Origin: Ascaphus truei
Lineage: Eukaryota > Chordata > Amphibia > Anura > Ascaphidae
Length of the DNA stretch: 64,000 bases
Direction: 5' to 3'
NCBI GenBank assembly: GCA_036426205.1
Contig: CM071579.1
Span: 21,604,603-21,668,602, forward strand
Both the position numbers and the translations under genes were made by a program. Positions 44,966 to 56,556 of this stretch are shown here, one piece after another. The notes beneath the pieces are model-generated. The model worked only from the letters and a program-made list of their open reading frames with translations. It made no database searches and had not been told where the DNA came from. Positions within the stretch are counted from its first letter, which is position 1. Each line of letters starts with the position of its first letter.

Positions 44966-47825
44966 AGGCTTATAACGCTGTTGGCAAAGGGTTTTAACTA
45001 AATGACCCTTACTAATGGGAAGACAAACAATTAAGTATTTAACTAAGTATTTGTTGTCATATTGGATGTAGCATTAGGAATTATTGTCTTATGTTGTATA
45101 CTACATAAATACAGTAAAATATGTACATCAATAGTACTCTTTTTGACACAAATATACACTGATGATTGGTGGGTGATGGTTTAGAGGCGTGCAGGGATTG
45201 GTATGTTTCCCTCAGTTAATACAGACTCTTATGGACCATGACGACACAATAAACATGCATTTATTTTACCCTCCAGAGAAAGTAAAACGCTAATCAGACA
45301 TTCCCTCAATCTTTAATATCTTTTGCCTACAGGTCCCACTATTGGAACCAAGTATAAAAAGGTTAATGATACTACAGTATATGTTGTGGCTTTACGCAGA
45401 TGGCCAAAAGAGACGGTGTCTTCTGGAATAGCACTGTTACTCTAAACCTGGCCCTAAGGGTAGGTTAGAAAGATGGGTATCTCTACAATAACGGGGTGTT
45501 GTTTTTAAAAAAATATTTTGCAAGGTCACACCCCATCAGTTCCCATAGACAATACAAGGCTTAGCGCATCAAGTTAGCAATGTATTAATATAAAGCAAAA
45601 AAAGCCCTAAAGCGACGAAAATATAACCCAGGCACAAATATACAGTAAATAGAAAAAAAAGAGAGTATCCAGTAATGAGACAAACCAGTCCCCAACAACC
45701 ATTTCTAAGAGATCGATAAGTATAGTCAGCCCCCCATCTGAGGCAATCCACAATCTACAGTATATCACAATTAGTAGTCGATTTTCGTTTTCATGTATTT
45801 TTTCTTTTCGGTTTATATTGTCGCCGGGGAATATTTCGGAATTTAGGGCTTGTTTTCCTTCATATGAATAAGTTGCTGCAGCTGCTGCATTGTATCTTTG
45901 TTGAGCGCGCGGGTTGAGGTTCAGGGATGCTCAGACTGTGTTTACACTTTACAGTCCGTGTGCCTTGCGAGGCTGGGTCAGGGTGAGTCTGCCAAACAGT
46001 GAGCTTGTTATTTGTTATTCAATATGGCTGCCTTCTTACACACCGACGCAGGGAGGCGCTTCCATTTGAAAATCTTGTCCCGGGTCACATGATAGATATC
46101 AATTTTTAAGTCAAGAGTGGCACTAAATAATCCCTGTAACCTGATATATTGACTCTTTCTCCCCTCTCTTTCCCAAGTTCATTCTCTGACAATTAGCCAT
46201 GTGAAATTACACAATGTACACAAAAACGCTGACCCAATGGGTTCTGTGTATTGTGGCAAAGTTGGTGCCATTCCAGGGCAAAACAAACGGCTCCATGTGT
46301 GAAATAAAAAATCCTTTTCAATGGGATTCTTGTTCTTAAGATCCTTATGATAGCCCTACAGATGGTGGTTAAGATATCATGGGAAAAAAAATTTGTGCAT
46401 CAAAATGTCAGTGCTTAATTTTACATATACTTTTGGCACTAAGTGTACCAATGCTGGAGCTTGGAAGCTCGTAGAAGCGCCCACTCCGAAACAGGCGCAA
46501 CAAAATATGGGTTGCCAGGTAATGGACGACGGAACTGGCGAGAAACGGTCAGAAATTCCAGAACACCATCGGAGCCATGGAGTGGTTCTGGGTCATCTTA
46601 CTAACCAACAAGTCAGGCAAGGTTCAAATTGTTTTCTTTTTAACCCATATCCACACTAAGGGCCAGTTCCAGCTAGAATGTAGCAAAAAACAAAACTGAA
46701 ATAATGGGACAACATCCCCATTTGGTGTACTCTGTTTTTGTTATGGCTTATATTGCTTAAAATGTATGTATAAATATTTAAGTGTGCGTCATTTGACGTC
46801 ACAAAACTGAAGGAGGAGGAGGAGGGCGGCATGAAGGTAGAATTTATAGGGGCCCACGTTCTCCCCAACAATCAGTGGGGCAGAGAGCAGGGCCTCTGTA
46901 TAAGGGGGGGGGGTGATTTGCTGCCCCAAATGTGCTGCCCGTGGGCTTCGGCCCTAATAGGAGATCCGCCACTTGCCAAAAGAGTTGTCAGTGATGGAAA
47001 ACAAAAGGCGGATTGGCATTTTTTGGACCAACAAGGAACCGGCTGATCCGACGCAGATCCAAATCCAACCTAAAAATGTTGCTCTTTCTAGTCCATCAAA
47101 CAATTTAACGGACTTCTGCGGATCGTGCCCCATTGGTAACTTTTGGAAGACTGTTGTTAGTTCAGATTTTCCTCTTTGCTGGACGCGATGAAGGACAGGG
47201 ACAATCGTTCTGTTGCAATCATGCCTGCCGTTTGTATTTACGGTGAATATACAAGTACATTTATTTATAAACCGCATGCGAAATATTGTACAGTTAACTT
47301 TAATCCCTTGTGTTTTTCCCCTTAGCAGACGTTACAAGTTTAGATCATCGACATCTCTTGCTGAAGCATTGGAAGGGTTAATCCATTTGCCACCTCTTAA
47401 TAGAAACCTTTTGATTTCCAGGAACAAAAAAATGTTCTTTGTAATGAGTTGAGAGAGACAGCTCCCCGCCGCAAAGAAAATGGATTCGTGAAAAGGAACG
47501 TCCTGATTCATTATCACTGCACTTTGTTACTACAGGCTGACATCCGCGCCTGTCATTAGAAAACATTTAGTGCTATAAATTGCCCAAAATGATGCAAAAA
47601 GCGGGAGCGCAATAATAGATCTTGTGTTTTCTGAGGGCCTGGGAGTAATAACACTTAGCTGTCCAGTGCTTAGCTGCTGCGTGACTGACATGATCAAAAC
47701 CCTTCGTGAGCTCCCTGCCCTGGGAACTATTATTAACCTGCTCACTGCTAACAACTAAGCCAGGCATTGCGGCTTTCTTGGGCAGCAATGAGAATGAGAG
47801 AGAATAGGAATTGCTTGTATAATGA

Positions 47826-47985
47826 GCTTAGATTGTAAGCTCTTCGGGGCAGGGACTCCTTTCCCTAATGTTACGTTTATGTCTGAAACGCTTATTCCCA
47901 TTATGTGTTATATATGTGTCACAGTATTACAGCTGTGAAATGCGATGTACATGGGTGTGGCGCTATATAAATAATGATTACAGTA
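47826..47985 (+). mobile_element. SINE-like repeat, left arm copy
   Basis: GCTTAGATTGTAAGCTCTTC, GGGGCAGGGACTCC, TTTATGTCTGAAACGCTTAT and GGCGCTATATAAATAATGAT. Same family as 13.8 and 58.6 kb; mirrored at 48,690-48,860. Confidence 0.75.
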
Positions 47986-48060
47986 CATACATTAATCAAA
48001 AAAAACCTGTAAGGCAGTTTTTTTTAAATTGTATCGAATACACAAGAATTTAGCTCTGAT

Positions 48061-48628
48061 CTCAGACGCGCTATTAGAGAGGGTAGGGTTGGGTTCCTTA
48101 CAATGTATCTGATTCTCAGCCGCGCTATTAGAGAGGGTCGGGGTTCCTACAATGCATCTGATCACAGACGCGCTATTAGAGAGGGTTGGGGTTTCCTTAC
48201 AATGCATCTGATCACAGAGCGATCAGATGCATTGTAAGGAACCCCAACCCTCTCTAATAGCGCGTCTGTGATCAGATGCATTGTAAGGAACCCCAACCCT
48301 CTCTAATAGCGCGTCTGAGATCAGATGCATTGTAAGGAACCCCAACCCTCTCTAATAGCGCGCCTGAGATCAGATGCATTGTAAGGATCCCCAACCCTCT
48401 CTAATAGCGCGTCTGTGATCAGATGCATTGTAAGGAACCCCAACCCTCTCTAATAGCGCGTCTGTGATCAGATGCATTGTAAGGAACCCCAACCCTCTCT
48501 AATAGCGCGTCTGTGATCAGATGCATTGTAAGGAACCCCGACCCTCTCTAATAGCGCGGCTGAGATCAGATACATTGTAAGGAACCCCAACCCTCTCTAA
48601 TAGCGCGTCTGAGATCAGATGCATAGTA
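48061..48628. repeat. 49 bp satellite at the centre of palindrome D
   Basis: About three inverted units (48,061-48,213), a 7 bp turn, then about eight forward units to 48,628. Flanks AATTTAG and TAAATTCTTGTGTATTCGAT resume the arms. Unit identical to that of palindrome C. Confidence 0.95.
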
Positions 48629-48689
48629 AATTCTTGTGTATTCGATACAATTTAAAAAAAACTGCCTTAAGGTTTTTTTGATTAATGTA

Positions 48690-48860
48690 TGTACTGTATA
48701 TCATTATTTATATAGCGCCACCCATGTACATCGCATTTCACAGCTGTAATACATGTGACACAATAATATAACACATAATGGGAATAAGCGTTTCAGACAT
48801 AAACGTAACATTAGGGAAAGGAGTCCCTGCCCCGAAGAGCTTACAATCTAAGCTCATTAT
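48690..48860 (-). mobile_element. SINE-like repeat, right arm copy
   Basis: Reverse complement of the 47.83 kb copy: TATATAGCGCCACCCATGTA, GGAATAAGCGTTTCAGACAT, CCCGAAGAGCTTACAATCTA. Confidence 0.75.
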
Positions 48861-51711
48861 ACAAGCAATTCCTATTCTCTCTCATTCTCATTGCTGCCCC
48901 AGAAAGCCGCAATGCCTGGCTTAGTTGTTAGCAGTGAGCAGGTTAATAATAGTTCCCAGGGCAGGGAGCTCACGAAGGGTTTTGATCATGTCAGTCACGC
49001 AGCAGCTAAGCACTGGACAGCTAAGTGTTATTACTCCCAGGCCCTCAGAAAACACAAGATCTATTATTGCTCCGTTTTGCATCATTTTTGGGCAATTTAT
49101 AGCACTAAATGTTTTCTAATGACAGGCGCGGATGTCAGCCTGTAGTAACAAAGTGCAGTGATAATGAATCAGGACGTTCCTTTTCACGAATCCATTTTCT
49201 TTGCGGCGGGAGCTGTCTCTCTCAACTCATTACAAAGAAACATTTTTTTGTTTCCTGGAAATCAAAAGGTTTCTATTAAGAGGTGGCAAATGGATTAACC
49301 CTTCCAATGCTTCAGCAAGAGATGTCGATGATCTAAACTTGTAACGTCTGCTAAGGGGAAAAACACAAGGGGATTAAAGTTAACTGTACAATATTTCGCA
49401 TGCGGTTTATAAATAAATGTACTTGTATATTCACCGTAAATACAAACGGCAGGCATGATTGCAACAGAACGATGTCCCTGTCCTTCATCGCGTCAGCAAA
49501 GAGGAAAATCTGAACTAACAACAGTCTTCCAAAAAGTTACCAATGGGGCACGATCCGCAGAAGTCCGTTAAATGTTTGATTGTGACTAGAAAAGAGCAAC
49601 ATTTTAGGTTGGATTTGGATCTGCGTCGGATCAGCCGGTTCCTTTGGTCTCAAAAATGCCAATCCGCCTTTTGTTTTCCATCACTGACAACTCGTTTGGC
49701 AAGTGGCGGATCTCCTATTAGGGCCGATAGGCCCCGGGCAGCACAATTTGGGGGCAGCAAATCACCCCCCCCCTTATACAGAGGCCCTGCTCTCTGCCCC
49801 ACTGATTGTTGGGGGAGAACGTGGGCCCCTATAAAATTCTTACCTTCATGCCGCCCTCCTCCTCCTTCAGTTTTGTGACGTCAAATGACGCACACTTAAA
49901 TATTTATACATACATTTTAAGCAATATAAGCCATAACAAAAACAGAGTACCAAATGGGGATGTTGTCCCATTATTTCAGTTTTGTTTTTTGCTACATTCT
50001 AGCTGGAACTGCCCTTTAGTGGGATATGGGTTAAAGAAAACAATTTGAACCTTGCCTGACTTGTTGGGTTAGTAAGATGACCCAGAACCACTCCATGGCT
50101 CCGATGTGTTCTGGAATTTCTGACCAGTTTCTCGCCAGTCCGTCGTTCCATTACCATGGCACCCCATATTTTGTTTGCGCCTGTTTCGGAGTGGGCGCTT
50201 CTACGAGCTTCCAAGCTCCAGCATTGGTACACTTAGTTGCCAAAAGTATATGTAAAATTAAGCACTGACATTTTGATGCACAATTTTTTTTCCCATGATA
50301 TCTTAACACCATCTGTAGGGCTGCATAAGGATCTTAAGAACAAGAATCCCATTGAAATAGGATTTTTTTATTTCACACATGGAGCCGTTTGTTTTGCCCT
50401 GGAATGGCACCAACTTTGCCACAATACACAGAACCCATTGGGTCAGCGTTTTTGTGTACATTGTGTAATTTGCACATGGCTAATTGTCAGAGAATGAACT
50501 TGGGAAGAGGGGAGAAAGAGTCAATATATTTCAGGTTACAGGGATTATTTAGTGCCACTCTTGACTTAAAATATTGATCTCTATCATGTGACCCGGGACA
50601 AGATTTTCAAATGGAAGCGCCTCCCTGCGTCGGTGTGTAAGAAGGCAGCATATTGAATACAAATAACAAGCTCACTGTTTGGCAGACTCACCCTGACCCA
50701 GCGTCGCAAGGCACACGGACTGTAAAGTGTAAACACGTCTGAGCATCCCTGAACCCTCAACCCCGCGCGCTCAACAAAGATACAATGCAGCAGCTGCAGC
50801 AACTTATTCATATGAAGGAAAACAAGCCCTAAAAGTTCCGAAATATTCCCCGGCGACAATATAAACCGAAAAGAAAAAATACATGAAAACGAAAATCGAC
50901 TACTAATTGTTGATATACTGTAGATTAGTGGATTGCCTCAGATGGGGGCTGACTATTACTTATCGATCTCTTAGAAATGGTTGTTAGGGGACTGGTTTGT
51001 CTCATTACTGGATACTCTCTTTTTTTCTATTTACTGTATATTTGTGCCTGGGTTATATTTTCGTGCATTTAGGGCTTTTTTTGCTTTAATATTAATACAT
51101 TGCTAACTTGATGCGGCTAAGCCTTGTATTGTCTATGGGAACTGATGGGGTGTGACCTTGCAAAATATTTTTTTTAAAAACAACCCCGTTATTGTAGATA
51201 CCCATCTTTCTAACCCTTAGGGCCAGGTTTAGTAAGCAGTGCTATTCCAGAAGACACCGTCTCTTTTGGCCATCTGCGTAAAGCCAACAATATACTGTAG
51301 TATCATTAACCTTTTTATACTTGGTTCCAATAGTGGGACCTGTAGGCAAAAGAGTATTAAAGATTGAGGGAAAGTCTGATTAGCGTTTTACTTTCTCTGG
51401 AGGGTAAAATAAATGCATGTTATTTGTCTGTCATGGTCCATAAGAGTCTGTATTAACTGAGGGAAACATACACAATCCCTGCACGCTCTAAACCCATCAC
51501 CCACCACATCATACAGTGTATATTTGTGTCAAAAAGAGTACTATTGTATGTACAGTATTTACTGTATTTATGTATGTATACAACATAAGACAATAATTCC
51601 TAATGCTACATCCAATATGACAACAAATACTTAGTTAAATACTTAATTGTTTGTCTTCCCATTAGTAAGGGTCATTTAGTTAAACCCTTTGGCCAAAGCG
51701 TTATAAGCCTG

Positions 51712-51950
51712 CAGCCACGTCACGGCATGACCAGTATGCAGCCACGTCACGGCATGACCAGTATGCAGCCACGTCACGGCATGACCAGTATGCAGCCACG
51801 TCACGGCATGACCAGTATGCAGCCACGTCACGGCATGACCAGTATGCAGCCACGTCACGACCAGTATGCAGCCACGTCACGGCATGACCAGTATGCAGCC
51901 ACGTCACGGCATGACCAGTATGCAGCCACGTCACGGCACGACCAGCATGC
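51712..51950. repeat. 27 bp array, right arm (regular)
   Basis: Nine units of GCAGCCACGTCACGGCATGA-CCAGTAT, nearly identical, with one short unit at about 51,853. Complement of the left-arm array. The period is divisible by three, so it is open on both strands. Confidence 0.95.
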
Positions 51951-52052
51951 AGGTCCTAACACTGCCTGTGAATTAGAATGAGAAGTCTCACAGGTATTGT
52001 TAGGACCTGAATATATTTGATGTGGTGGGAATTATTGTCCTTTGTTGTACAC

Positions 52053-52605
52053 TAACTGAGAGAACCAAACCGAGCGGCATGCTATTTAATTCTAATTTCT
52101 TCGCTTTATTTCAAGGTCATTCCATCTACACAGACAAAGCGAGGTCTTGTCTATTCCAAAAGCAATCACTCAAAGTACAGTGCAAGGATTAGCAGAGGGA
52201 AGAGCAGAGATTTGTACGGAGATTTCTGGGTGTGTAGGGTGACGCTGGGTGCCAAACAATTAATAAATAAAGGGAAAAACAGATCACAGTTATTGTACAT
52301 AACACAAGCCAGGGCTGTTTGGATATCCCTGGGCTCCCAATGGGGTTCCTTTCAGCCCCTGATACTCCTGGTGAGTACTGTAAATGCAATCAGGAGAGGA
52401 GATCAGTGCGAGCGATGTACAAAAAAGAGATTCAGGAGGAGTAGAGATGGGTGAATGTATCACAAGTTGGAGAGGGGGAAGAAGGAGGGGGAGTGGGGAG
52501 AAGGAGGAGCGAGCAGGGGGGATGGGACTCTTCTTAGCTACAGTTCCAGCTGCTATATTAATCCCACAAACAAACCTATAGACGTGTGGAGACACCAGTG
52601 CACAA
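52053..52605. other. Low-copy sequence right of palindrome D, no gene
   Basis: No feature beyond a GA-rich stretch at 52,470-52,525. Confidence 0.35.
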
Positions 52606-52682
52606 AAAATGGGCACCCCTGAGATACCTGGGAAATATGCTAATTGGATACATTTCTCAGGTGTCCCAGGTGTGCCCATTTT
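52606..52682. repeat. Short hairpin, 32 bp arms
   Basis: AAAATGGGCACCCCTGAGAT... pairs with ...GTGTCCCAGGTGTGCCCATTTT around a 13 nt loop, with about six mismatches. The size and loop would suit a MITE-derived miRNA-like precursor. No independent support. Confidence 0.75.
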
Positions 52683-52825
52683 GCACTCTAATAAAAAATA
52701 GTGCTTCACATCTTTTACATTTTTTTTTTGCATAAACGTTTGTTTATTTTGTACAGTATCAAAGTAACACCGGAGTGAACAAAATGGCACCAACATGTAT
52801 CAAATCAAAAAAATGCCCCATTCCC

Positions 52826-53115
52826 CCCCACTGCTCCCCTTTTCTCCCCATTGCTTGCCACTGCTCCCTTTTCTCCCCATTGCTTGCCACTGCTCCCCTT
52901 TTCTCTCCATTGCTTGCCACTGCCCCCTTTTCTCTCCATTGCTTGTCACTGCTCCCCTTTTCTCTCCATTGCTTGCCACTGCCCCCTTTTCTCCCCATTG
53001 CTTGCCACTGCCCCCCTTTTCTCCCCATTGCTTGCCACTGCCCCCCTTTTTTCCCCATTGCTTGTCACTGCTCCCCTTTTCTCTCCGTTGCTTGCCACTG
53101 CTCCCTTTTCTTCCC
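52826..53115. repeat. 31 bp minisatellite
   Basis: About nine units of CCCATTGCTTGCCACTGCTC-CCCTTTTCTC. Generates Leu/Pro-rich plus frames and Gly/Lys-rich minus frames that are not genes. Confidence 0.93.
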
Positions 53116-53697
53116 ACTAATCCCCACTTTAATCTCCCTTTCTAACCCACTGCTCCCCACTGGGACATATTTCTTTGATACATCTGGTGTACTTTTTTGT
53201 TCCCGGTTTTGTTATATTACATAACCCCGGCAAGTATACAAAGCAAATCCTTCGTCACGGGCTTGTCCGGGCCGATTGAGGTGGACTGGTTATTTCCAAC
53301 ATGTCACATTAAAGCCAGGCATTGTGAGTGTCTCCTAGAAAGGGCTCCGAGCTGCTAATTATCAGGGTAATAAAGGAGTTCAGGTTGGCAGTTAGGCCAA
53401 TTGCTGCTACTAAAGCCTGTTCTGTCTCAGCTGTTAGGAATATTCTCTGGAGCTGATGGGATTTCTCTGCTATCGGAATTGCAGAATTATACCAGGATCA
53501 ACTTCAGCCGCATATCAGAGCTATTAAATGGGAGATCTAGCTCCCTTGTTATCTTTTTGTGGCCTGAAGGAATTACCCCTTTGCAAAGGCTAATAACACT
53601 GATTAGTGATGATGATCTGCCCTTACCTGCCAGTACTGTAAGGCTTAGTGTATTGCAGAGCGAATTATATGTGGAACAGTGGTACTGTCATCTACAT
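53116..53697. other. Low-copy, possibly conserved non-coding sequence
   Basis: No repeat signature. Contains GAGCTGCTAATTATCAGGGT and GCTAATAACACTGATTAGTG, homeodomain-rich wording often seen in vertebrate non-coding elements. The 116-residue open frame (53,401-53,751) runs into a TA repeat and shows no family. Confidence 0.35.
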
Positions 53698-53730
<33 letters not shown>

Positions 53731-53868
53731 ATCTTATCTCCTATTATATAATATATATATATATATACCTATCATATCACATCTACCTTGGTCTAACTCT
53801 CTCTATCTCTATATACTTCTAGTCTTAGTCTTCTCTCCTCTACATCGCTCACTCTTAACCTCCTCTCT

Positions 53869-53903
<35 letters not shown>

Positions 53904-53929
53904 TCTCCTCCCCCCGTCTATCTCTCTCC

Positions 53930-53962
<33 letters not shown>

Positions 53963-53965
53963 CCC
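53698..53965. repeat. TA and CT microsatellite block
   Basis: (TA)n runs to about 53,767, then CTCTATCTC-rich sequence and two (CT)n runs. It occupies the place where the outer left end of the following Tc1 element should be. Confidence 0.9.
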
Positions 53966-53997
53966 CCCGCCAGTCCCTGCACCCGAACGTCCCTACA

Positions 53998-55574
53998 CAC
54001 GTCTCTTTGAATTTCCTGGTTTCTACTAATCAGAAGGGACATAATAACAATCATCTGTTCCTTAGCAGGTCTTAAAATGAGGTAAATACAACCTCAGATG
54101 AACAACAACACATGACATATTACACCGTGTCATGATTTATTTAACAAAAATAAAGCCAAAATGGAGAAGCTATGTGTGAAAAACTAAGTATACCTTATGA
54201 TTCAATAGCTTGTAGAGCCACCTTTAGCAGCAATAACTTGAAGTAATCATATTCTGTATTACTTTATCAGTCTCTCACATCGTTGTGGAGGAATTTTGTC
54301 CCACTCTTCTTTACAACGTTGCTTCAGTTCATTGAGGTTTGTGGACATTTGTTTATGCACAGCTCTCTTAAGGTCCAGCCACAGCATTTCAATCGGGTTG
54401 AGGTCTGAACTTTGACTGGGCCATTGCAACACCTTGATTCTTTTCTTTTTCAGCCATTCTGTTGTAGATTTGCTGGTGTGCTTGGGATCATTGTCCTGTT
54501 GCATGACTCAATTTTGGCCAAGCTTTAGCTATCGGACAGATGGCCTCACATTTGACTCTAGAATATTTTGGTATACAAAGGAGTTCAGGGTCGACTCAAT
54601 GACTGCAAGGTTCTCAGGTCCTGTGGCTGCAAAACAAGCCCAAATCATCACCTCACCAAAACCATGCTTGACAGTTGGTATGAGGTGTTTGTGCTGATAT
54701 GCTGTGTTTGGTTTTCGCCAAACGTGGCACTGTGCATTATGGTCAAAAATCTCCACTTTGGTCTTGTCTGTCCAAAGGACAGTGTTCCAGAAGTCTTGTG
54801 GTTTGTTCAGATGCAACTTTGCAAACCTAAGCCCTGCTGCCATGTTCTTTTTAGAGAGAAGAGGCTTTCTCCTGGCAACCCTTCCAAACAAACCATACTT
54901 ATTCAGTCTTTTTCTAATTGTACTGTCATGAACTTTAACATTTAACATGCTAACTGAGGCCTGTAGAGTCTGAGATGTAACTCTTGTTTTTTTTGCAATT
55001 TCTCTGAGCATTGCACGGAATTTGCTGGGACATCCAGTCCTGGAAATATTGGCAACTGTCTTGAATGTTTTCCACTTTTGAATAATCTTTCAAACTTTAG
55101 AATGATGGACTTTAAATTGTTTGGAAATGGTCTTATCACCCTTCCCAAATTGATGGGCAGCAACAATGGCTTCTCTAAAATCATTGCTGATGTCTTTCCT
55201 CCTTGGATTTGTGTTAACACACACCTGAATGCTCCAGACCAGCAAACTGCTAAAATTTCGGCTTTTATAGAGGTGGTCACACTTGCTGATGATCAATTAA
55301 TCAAGGGCATTTGATTAGCAGCACCTGTCTGCTACTTAGCATCTTAATTCCTATGGAAGCGGTAAGGGTGAACTTAGTTTTTCACACATAGCTTCTCCAT
55401 TTTGGCTTTATTTTTGTTAAATAAATCATGATACGGTGTAATATGTCATGTTGTTCATCTGAGGTTGTATTTACCTCATTTTAAGACCTGCTAAGGAACA
55501 GATGATTGTTATTATGTCCTGATATGTAAACCCATATAATTCAGATAGGGTGTACTTTCTTTTTCACACCACTG
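53998..55574 (-). mobile_element. Tc1-like transposon, second copy, left end damaged
   Basis: The right end TTTCTTTTTCACACCACTG abuts TA at 55,575. Inverted-repeat sequence is recognisable on the left only from about CTCTTTGAATTTCCTGG (54,002) inward; the outermost roughly 30 bp are replaced by CT-rich sequence. Same organisation and transposase orientation as 8,800-10,408. Confidence 0.9.
54259..55209 (-). pseudogene. Tc1-like transposase pseudogene, second copy
   Basis: The start codon is lost (ATG to AAT before PRRKDISNDFREAIVAAHQF at about 55,209). Retained blocks: HQFGKGDKTISKQFKVHHSKV of the DNA-binding region, MLREIAKKTRVTSQTLQASV, VLWTDKTKVEIFD (first Asp kept, following Glu to Lys), [28 protein letters not shown] (second Asp) and [11 protein letters not shown] (Glu). 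A stop replaces Gln after RPSVR, and a TGA precedes VMQQDND. That second stop is shared with the 9 kb copy. A deletion removes part of the PRSGRPSKFTPRS region. Inactive. Confidence 0.92.
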
Positions 55575-55576
55575 TA

Positions 55577-56556
55577 TATGTCACAGTGAATGACTTAGTA
55601 TGTTAACCTATATTGCTGCGACCCTGGTTAAACTATATTGTCTAAATCCTGATAGTTAAACCCTGCTTACACGGGTTAAACATGGAGACCAGGGCAGAGA
55701 AGATGGTGGGGGCGAAGGGGTACCCCATGTTCTGTATCCTAAGAGAACCTGGTACCGCTAGTAATGGTAACTTAGGGCCTGTCTTTCCAGCTTCCTGTTC
55801 CAAATCTGTTTGGGTTCTCAAATGGATAACATAATCGCATTATAGAGAAACCCTCCAAGTCTTTGTCTCTAGATGCCCATTGACTCATCGCCAGTGTCCC
55901 ATCATGACTCAACCCTACCCATCCGGGAGATAGGCAGATCTGCCCCCTCTCAGTCTTGCACTTACCCGCCTCCGTTTCAAATTAGGGTGTTGTGCCTGTC
56001 TCACCTCAACCGCCGCTTCGTCTCCACGCCCCGGCACCATCTTCTCTGCCTCCCACCAGAGCAAGTCAATTGACAAATGGTGGCCAAAGAAGAAGGGCCC
56101 CCAACCCCTGCCTACTAAGAGGTATTGTCCTAAAACCTCCACCCTCGGGAACACCGTCTCTCCAGCCTTCCTGCTTCTCATTGTCTCCTCTTCCCCTCCT
56201 TCTGCATGCCTTCACTCGCTTCCCGATTCCTCCCGTGCCGCCTCTGCCATCCCTTTGTCGCTGCCACATCTCACGGGAACAGTGTCAAGGTGTCTGTGAT
56301 GGGGAAGAACCGGACTGGATCCTTCAATGGGGTAAGTGCTAGAGCTGTTCAGGCCGCAATTCTGTACTGTAACTTTAAATTCAGTCAGAAAATGGACACA
56401 GTCTCCTTTAAAGGCCTTAATTGCTCTTAATTGGTCTCTTTCTCCTGTCAGCCATGTGAGGATCCCCTCTCTTCATGCTAGGTAGTCTCCAGCGAGGATT
56501 TCTTGTCTGATCCACGGTAAGAAACTGATCCAGGTATCTCCAGCGTCTTTAGGAAG
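55577..56556. other. Unclassified sequence 3' of the L1-like ORF1
   Basis: On the minus strand this is where ORF2 of an L1-type element would lie, but I found no endonuclease or reverse transcriptase motif. Open frames of 88-116 residues at 55.9-56.3 kb have no recognisable family. Confidence 0.35.

Larger units (their letters stand above)
44419..52052. repeat. Palindrome D, 3.8 kb arms, about 7 bp spacer
   Basis: The left arm starts GTGTACAACAAAGGACAATA and the right arm ends TATTGTCC-type sequence then TTTGTTGTACAC. The arms meet at GCATCTGATC-(7 bp)-GATCAGATGC around 48,217. Sampled stretches agree at roughly 98 percent, differing by scattered substitutions and homopolymer indels. The arms contain a 27 bp array, low-copy sequence, a SINE-like copy and 49 bp repeats. 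No gene in either arm. It begins only 15 bp after palindrome C. Confidence 0.95.

Noticed and set aside
46393..46659. Possible exon (88-residue frame, mirrored at 50 kb)
   Set aside because: No similarity I recognise, no convincing splice sites, and the frame is not kept in the mirror arm.
52759..53224. Leu/Pro-rich and Gly/Lys/Gln-rich frames resembling low-complexity proteins
   Set aside because: 31 bp minisatellite; different frames per unit and open on both strands.
56206..56430. Possible splice donor GGGGTAAGTG at the end of an open frame near 56,332
   Set aside because: An isolated donor-like motif without acceptor, branch point or recognisable exon product.
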